Origin: Alnus glutinosa
Lineage: Eukaryota > Streptophyta > Magnoliopsida > Fagales > Betulaceae
Assembly (NCBI RefSeq): GCF_958979055.1
Contig: NC_084896.1
Location: 5,584,501-5,648,500, forward strand
Length of the DNA stretch: 64,000 bases
Direction: 5' to 3'
Positions 57,087 through 64,000 of this stretch are shown here, piece after piece (position 1 is the stretch's first letter; every line of letters starts with the position of its first letter). The notes below the pieces were generated by a model. The model was not told where the DNA came from. It searched no databases and saw nothing but the letters and a program-made list of their open reading frames with translations. Position numbers and translations under genes: made by a program.

Positions 57087-57777
57087 TTTATATATACCGG
57101 TTATTTTAATTTTACTTTAAGTGATTTTTTTTATATATATATATATTTGTCATTTAAAAGAATAATAATAAATAAATAAAAAAAGGTCATGTCAGTTGAT
57201 GTGATAAACGAGCATTCGTAAAGAGTAGCATTTTTCTGTTAAGAAATGAGTAATGTTATAATCATACAGCTATTTTACAACTTTTTTGACACGTTGGTAT
57301 GAGATTAGAATCACGTCAATCACCAAAATATGAAAGGTGCTAGACTTATAATTATTTTACAACATGTTCAACAAATGTCAATAAGTTGCGAGAGAGTTTT
57401 AGACTTAACATTACAAAAAAGAGGGGGAAAAAAAAAATTAACACCCTTTAATGATATGATTGATATGTTGATGTCAAAAAGCTGCAAAAGAGTTCTAGTC
57501 TAGCATCTTTCTTTAAAAATTAGTTTGTATATAAACACCATATATATTAGGTGGTCATGACCATGATGTATATAAAACTTATGACCCGTTATTTATTTCT
57601 TTATTTACAATGATTCTTATTTCTAATGATTCTTTAGTACTTTAAAGAAGGAGAAATAGCTCTGGAACATAAACTTATAATTCAGTTAATTAAGTTTTCT
57701 CCTAAATGACAAAACTTAAGTTTATGGCATTTGCTCCATAGTTTGTCATAGCTTATTATTGTTCTAAAGTCATATAC

Positions 57778-57778
<1 letters not shown>
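57087..57778. other. Intergenic
   Basis: No gene. GAGTAATGTTATAATCATAC near 57247 resembles the end of the MULE-type MITEs, but a matching right arm is not clear. Confidence 0.4.
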
Positions 57779-57828
<50 letters not shown>

Positions 57829-57833
57829 TCATA

Positions 57834-57908
<75 letters not shown>
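57779..57908. repeat. Compound (TA)n/(GA)n microsatellite
   Basis: Two successive TA-then-GA blocks with AGTCATATACTATATATA repeated between them, so the whole compound unit has been duplicated. Confidence 0.9.
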
Positions 57909-57910
<2 letters not shown>

Positions 57911-57939
57911 ATGTGCTACTATATATTGCTAAAAATACC

Positions 57940-58960
57940 TGAAGGCTTACATCTTGAGACAAGAGGTACAAGATCCCTACATTCTAAGTCAGAAAGATCT
58001 GACTTAAAAAACAACTGCGTATGCTGAAACACAAATCTTATAAAAATAACATTTGAGCATCTCTTTATAATAACGCTTACTCTCAAAATAAAATAGGGTC
58101 AATCTAGCAACAAGCCAACAAATATTCTAGTAAAACAAGGGCACTACAACAACAAATTATACTAGAGACACAAAGGGAATACACAAACCCAACAAACAGA
58201 AAACACTCAATCCAAGTCAGCAGCAGTGAGGCAGAGGCGGTCTTCGCGCAGACAACGACGTGTGTGGGAGACGCGCCGCCACCGACGACCCCCAAACAAC
58301 AAATCGGTCATCCTAAACCCTGGACACCACCGTGCAAAGCCTGAAAAAGTAGAACGAGACCCTCACCAGCGGCCCAAGGAGCTTTTCTCTTTGGCGCGTG
58401 ATTGCCACGCGCCATGCTCTGACGTCCAACACAACCACAACTTCTGACGGCTGCATCGGAGAAAAATGGTGATTGCGGTTGGGAGGTGCGTGTCAACCTA
58501 AAATCGACGAAGATGCATAGATTTGGCTTTAAAAAATTGAAAAAAGATGAAAGTCCGGCCAAAACATCCACCGCGGACGACATAGCACTCCCCCAGCTAG
58601 ACATCTTGAGTTGAGTCTTCATGCCTGAACAAAAGAAATAAACTAGAAAAACAAAGATAAACAAACCACCATAGCCCAGAGGGAACCAGGGGAAAGCAGC
58701 CGCCGCCAAATCTACAGGGGGAACAAAAACTCCACAGCCCTATTGGCTAGGAGAAATCTAACCCCCACTGGTACACACCATGGAAGGACAAAAATCACTT
58801 CATGGCCCTAGGAGGCTAGGAGGAAGCCCTTACCAGGAGGAGGGAGGCGTGAAGCCACCCTCCCTCGACGAAAATCTCAACCGAAGACTCTTTCTCATAG
58901 TGGAAAAAACAAGAGCTTCTCTCTTCTCTGTTTTTAGCCTTTGAAGATTTTTTATATTTT
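57940..58960 (-). mobile_element. Possible non-LTR retroposon remnant
   Basis: A GC-richer island (58200-58900) within AT-rich DNA whose minus strand starts with a GAGAGAAGCTCTTG leader and has no sustained coding frame. It ends with LINE-like 3' sequence (TTAGAATGTAGGGATCTTG). No domain, tail or target duplication was confirmed, so this rests on composition and resemblance only. Confidence 0.3.
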
Positions 58961-59286
58961 TCTAAACATTCAATTCAAATAAACATTGTTGGAGAAAAAA
59001 TTATGCATGTTGGATTAATTTATTGAATGTAAAAATTGAGCTTTTAAAAATAGTAAATAAGTGAGATTTTTCAAGAATTTATGGATTTTTTTTTTCCTGA
59101 ACATAAATAATAAAACTTTCAATTTGTAATTACTTTTACCATGATTACGGGTCTTAATTAGAAACTAGTTATTAATTTTTTACCATATTAAAGTCTTCAA
59201 ATTTGTTTTGGAATTAACCTTTCTTATAAAATTATTAAGTAGGTGCCTTAATTAAAGAATAATTTATTAACTTTTTTTTATATTAG

Positions 59287-59474
59287 GGACATAAATTTTC
59301 TACAAATCGGTTTGTAGAAAATTTTTTACAACTCACTTATAAAATTGATATGTGTCCTTTATGAAAAGCATATATTATTTAAATAACATGTGCTTCTTAC
59401 ATTTTTTTTAATAGTATTAATTAAAAAAATATGTGCTTTTTTCATGTTACAAATTAGATTATAAGAAATTTTTG
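59287..59474. mobile_element. MITE family B, degenerate copy
   Basis: The left arm AGGGACATAAATTTTCTACA then CGGTTTGTAGAAAATTTT and TTGATATGTGTCCTTTA matches an arm of 46809-47043. The right arm ends AGATTATAAGAAATTTTTGTC. Confidence 0.6.
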
Positions 59475-62400
59475 TCTTCACATTAAAAAAAAAAAAGAAA
59501 AAAAGGTTAGCCTTAATTTGTTTTTTTCTAAAACAATATATATATTATATAATTATTAATCGGGGCCTAACAGCTTCGAACCACCCATATAATATATATA
59601 TATATATATATATTAAAAAATTAGATAATAATTAATAATCGCAAACGATTATAGGGATGTGGAGAAGAGTCAGATTGTTGAGAGTTTCTAAGACAGAACA
59701 CACTTTATCAACGTTGGGATTCGAAATAGCAATCAAGCCCGCGATTACCGCCTATTCTGCTTCTATTGCATTACGTCTTGTACGTAATTAACTTCCTGCC
59801 AGTTTCATCTTTTAATGCAACATGCGACCTTGCTAGCTATCCGATTTGGCTTACAATTTTTGACAAACTACCTAAATCCAATGCAAAATTATCGTTATAG
59901 AATTATAAGGTTTGATTTATTTAATTAAATAGTTTAGATTAGGGTTGAGTTAAAATTGAAAGGTTAGGTTTGTTTAACTAAATGAGTTAGCTTAAGGTTA
60001 ACATATATAATCTTATATTTATGTTTCGATACGATTTGAATCGAACAAAACTTTTTTTTTAAATTGGGTTCGAAAAACTTTTTCTCCAACTTAGTTTATA
60101 AAAATGTCGTGTTTATGTGCATGTAAGATTAATACACATACATTTTTAAATGTAAGAACAAAGTTGAAAAATTGTTTATCAAAAAAACATGTAACTATCA
60201 AATGTTATTTAAAAAGCATGTCAGAAATGGCACATATCATTTTTATAAATTTGGTTGAAGGAAATTCCTTCAATCTAATTTGGAGGAAAACTCTATACAT
60301 CTGAACCCGAAATGTGACATTAATTAGGACTAACAATTTTTGACACAGCCCGTGAATCCGACATGAACTCAACACGACATTAGTAAATTTGAATTAATTG
60401 GTCTGACCCATTTAATTAAATATGACAGATTAAAGTTGATTTATATAGTCTTATAATCATGTCTCAATACGATTGTCACACCTAGTCACGGATAACTTTT
60501 TAAGAGAAAACAAAAATGTAATTATGTAAGCCTCAGTCTAATTAGCCTCTATTTTTTAGCATCTTCTTTTAATTTTTAGTTTTTTTTTTTTTTTTTTTAG
60601 TAAAAACATGTAAATTATTAATTAGATGTTAAAGATGCTTGTAATAATTAGTCAAATTTTTCTTTCCGTTAATTGAATCTAATCACCTCTAATTCTTTCC
60701 ATTAACGTTATCTAATTCCAAGTTGCTTGCTTTTGAAATCATTTCAGTCTGATTTTGGTTTCATCAACATAAGGTTCCGCAGCTTTTGTAGACCGAAGGT
60801 GTTATCTAATTAAATACGTGGTTGAAGTTGATCTTGAAGAAGTTGGTAGGAGATGAGAACTATTTGGCATGATTTAGCTATGTTGCTAAATATTAGGTCA
60901 AGGTTGGCTGGTGTTAAGATATAATTATAAGTTGGATTCTTAATTTATGTTGTGATTTTATTTTTTAAAATTATCAACCACTTTAATTTAGTATGTTAAA
61001 AATTTTAAAGTATATTCATGGTATTTGTACTATATAGGGCTGGTAATTTTTGATACTATACGTGAATTTGACATTAACTCAGATGACATGAACCCAAAAC
61101 GAAATTAGCAAGTTAATGTTTGGTATTATCAGGTTTGTAGTGGCGAAACTACTTATAGGCCAACAGAGGCCATGGCCCCTACAATATAGGAAAAAAAAAA
61201 AAAAAAAAAAAAACTCTTAGGGAGTGCGTCCTATGCAAGAGTTAAGGCCTTATAAATTTTGTTGCCACTCGAAATGACCCATACAAAAGTTCATAAAACT
61301 TTGCTTCTTTCACTATTTTATTGAAAAGGTTAAAACCCTTAGTGAAAAAGAAAAAGAAAAAGAAAGTCTACTTCTCTTCCAATTAATTAAATGATAGATG
61401 CCTTTTATTTATTTATTTATTATTCCTTTATAGTCTTGTTTAAATTTTTTTAGATGATAATTCATAATATTAGATTGCATAAACAAAGTATTGTGGGAGA
61501 TGTGATTAATGTGTTTACTATAATACAAATTTAATTATGTAGCTTGAAACATATAGAGAGTAGCTGAATAAGTCACAATAGTGATACCATATCCGTATTA
61601 ATTGAGAATTTTGTATATACTAATTTCTAAACAAATGCCTTCAATGACATACGGAATTAGAAATTCATGCTTTTAGTTCAGCCCGTTCAAGCATAAATTA
61701 TTGGCTTTGCCAATACAGGTTCGGGCATTACTAGGTTGACCCTTTTAATAAACAAGTCAACTCACTTAACTCATTAGTCATATCTAAGATTCTAATAAAT
61801 ACTAATTCTGTGATCCCGGCCCCAAGAGGTGCTCAAACACTACTTCTATGACGCTTTGCAATTGTCTTAAATTAAATAATGTTTCTTCCCTTCTACAGAA
61901 ATTTGGACTTGATCAATATCTAATACCCTTCTTCTTCAATATCACATCAAGTTTAGTGTTTTCTCTTACATTGAATTGTTTCTTATTGTCTTTAATCATC
62001 TTAATTTATTTATTTATGTTTTTGGTGATGATAATTTATTTATTGATGACAACAACTTGCATATATCATTTTGTTTATATTTGTGATTTTTTTTTTTTTA
62101 ATTTCTCAAATAACAGATCAAATGGGTTGTGTTTGAGTCAACCCAAAACAACATGTTTATTAAATGGATTATGCGGGTTGGGTCATGTCGTATACCTGCT
62201 TAATTAATGAGTTGTATTTGCAGAATTGACCCTTAATAGATTAATGGCTCAAACGGGTCGACTTAAACCCTACATCAATCCGAATTACTACCCCTAATTT
62301 ATACCCTATCTTGTCATTGCTAAGTAAATATTAAACAACTGTGAATAATTTCTTAATTTATAGGCCGGTATGTCTTTGAAAAATTACAGTCATTAATTTT

Positions 62401-62640
62401 TGACAAAATACAGAAGCATGGAAGGTGTAGGGTCGAGTTAAACACGTACGTTAGAACATAAGAGAGTCATAGAATCCAATAGAGATAAATTGGAATCCAT
62501 GCAGTACTATGAAAACAAGAGAAAACTCTTAAAAGAAATTTATTTCAATAACAAATAATTATCTCCAACAAAGTCCAGAACATGATCTTTTTCATATGCT
62601 ACGAATGAGAAACCCTAACCATGCATAATGACTTATGTCC
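59475..62640. other. Intergenic, AT-rich
   Basis: No supported gene. Short frames (for example 60104-60304 and 61848-62207) have the hydrophobic/Lys-rich look of translated AT-rich DNA. A-runs lie at 61192-61212 and a (TA)n tract at 59591-59612. Confidence 0.5.

Positions 62641-62675
<35 letters not shown>
62641..62675. repeat. ~34-base poly-A run
   Basis: A homopolymer; it may be the tail of an unrecognised plus-strand retroposon, but the sequence before it shows no family signature. Confidence 0.8.
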
Positions 62676-62676
<1 letters not shown>

Positions 62677-64000
62677 GAATAATTAAAAGACATAAAAAGG
62701 GTGAAAAACCCTAAGCCTTCAAGTTGTTCCCTGTGTCGCTCGGAGCAGTAGTCAACCACCCTATATACCGACCAGTGCACTTGGAACGATCGACCTATCT
62801 TAGACCGAACATCATGGGTTTTGTATGATACGTCCTTTTGATTAAAGTTGCGACCAACCGATTTCTGAGTGCTCAAATTGTTTATTTTTTTATTCTTTTT
62901 AATTTTTAATTTTTTTAATTTTAGCATGTAAACTCGATCCAAATCAACCCTCAGGTGTCATATACCAAATTTCCGATTACTCATTAATCAAGTTGGAAAT
63001 TATATATCGTGGAAGTACATGCATGTTTATATTTCAATTTATTTGATTGATAAGTGAACTGTTTGGAAAATCAAGTCTGTCTGTCTAGTACAGGAAATCT
63101 TGGCCGGCCATCAATCCGGGAAAACTTTCTGCTATTCAAACGGCACTTCATCTCCCTAAATTGATGGAACCCTTTTTCTGTAATGCCATTATGCCAGTCG
63201 TATTCGATCAGTGGATGCAATAGAGGCTAGGACTACTGTAACGATAATATATGAACTGATCCTTAAATAGTAACCTTAGTTTTGTTCAAACCAAACTACG
63301 TACCTCAGAAACCTTTTTTTATAATCTGAACTCATCCTTAAATAGTAACCTTAGTTCAAACCAAACGACCTCAGAAACTTTTTTCCTTTGACTTACCTAC
63401 TACTCTTTATATATATATATATATATATGCCCCCATTGAAGATCCACCATCCAACTTTTGAATGTGTCTGTGTAAGAGAGACATGGAATATTGTGGCTGG
63501 TGGTGTTTTACGTATTCTACTTTTTCCAAAGGGAATTCTAAGCACCTTCCCACACCATGCCATGAAGCATGCATTAAAAAAATCTCCCTCAAAAGAAGGC
63601 TTTTTTAAAAAAAAAAAAAAAAAAGAGATATTCGTTTAGTGGTGCCTTTTGCTTTGAATAATCATAAAGTTAATTTCTACAAAATGTCTTGTCCTTTAAT
63701 TTTATAGGTTTATTGGTGCAACTTGCTGTTAGGCTAACCTGATCAAAACGTACTGCATGTCCATGGCCACCATCTATCTATCTTCTCGGTTAATGCAAAT
63801 TTCAATCTCTTGGATCTGACTGCATGCAAAGATAAAGTTTGAATTCAAGACTTTAATTAGGCTATGATATCACATTAAAGTAATATTTTTTGTTTCAAAA
63901 GCTTAAGTTGAGGATAGAAAAGTGTAAATTTTAATTATTTAATTAATATTTTAATGTACATCTTTCCTCAACTGAAACGGAAGATGAATGATGAAGTCAG
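62676..64000. other. Intergenic to window end
   Basis: A direct repeat of about 45 bp (CTGAACTCATCCTTAAATAGTAACCTTAG... near 63327 and a similar copy near 63255) and a (TA)n tract at 63409-63428 were seen. No gene. Confidence 0.5.

Noticed and set aside
57240..57500. Possible fourth MULE-type MITE starting GAGTAATGTTATAA
   Set aside because: A matching right arm and 9-bp duplication could not be found by eye; similarity of the end alone is weak.
58308..58709. 133-codon minus-strand frame in the GC-richer island
   Set aside because: Hydrophobic head followed by low-complexity sequence, no domain. More likely retroposon leader DNA read by chance.

Overview
The window is nuclear DNA of a flowering plant, most likely a eudicot. 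It has AT-rich intergenic DNA, canonical GT-AG introns, plant-only gene families (class I chitinase, NAC, LOG) and many plant transposable elements. The species cannot be named from sequence alone. No prokaryotic features (operons, CRISPR, phage) are present.

Layout. 1-430: degenerate CCCTAAA telomere-like repeats. 446-7801: CACTA (En/Spm) transposon with a two-stop TNP2-like transposase pseudogene, an apparently intact second gene, a palindromic subterminal array and a TAGTG end. 8.2-11.6 kb and 21.4-24.2 kb: duplicated segments, each with a three-exon class I chitinase gene (hevein domain plus GH19). A third, nearly destroyed chitinase lies at 26.6 kb. Between the two intact genes are a decayed LINE (about 11.86-19.64 kb, minus strand) with a 3.0-kb LTR inserted in it (TSD ATTTG), and a short retroposon (20.24-21.23 kb). 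27.0-34.3 kb is nested transposons: MITEs within MITEs, and an LTR retrotransposon (TSD CAAAC) whose LTR holds a 2.4-kb hAT element (TSD AAAAAGAC), followed by a PIF/Harbinger-type element. 35.56-37.03 kb, minus: NAC transcription factor gene. 39.6-47.4 kb: gypsy pol remnants in a 630-bp tandem duplication, a CACTA-like element containing a 444-bp fold-back, a Cassandra-type LTR with a 5S rRNA-derived segment, and several MITEs. 51.5-53.0 kb, minus: seven-exon LOG cytokinin-activating enzyme gene. 53-64 kb: no confident gene; MITEs, a LINE fragment and microsatellites.

Four non-transposon genes look intact: two chitinases, one NAC and one LOG. They do not form a functional cluster, apart from the chitinases, which are local duplicates. 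Copy 2 ends in the classical C-terminal vacuolar sorting heptapeptide GLLVDTM. Copy 1 has a 6-bp duplication inside it (GLLVLVDTM). The gene models were spliced by hand from reading frame, GT-AG sites and family knowledge; no expression data or searches were available. I found no convincing undescribed multi-gene system. The points most worth checking are the chitinase array and its altered sorting peptide, domain-biased divergence between the chitinase copies, the nested MITE families with 9-bp duplications, and the 3-kb solo-LTR-like insert.
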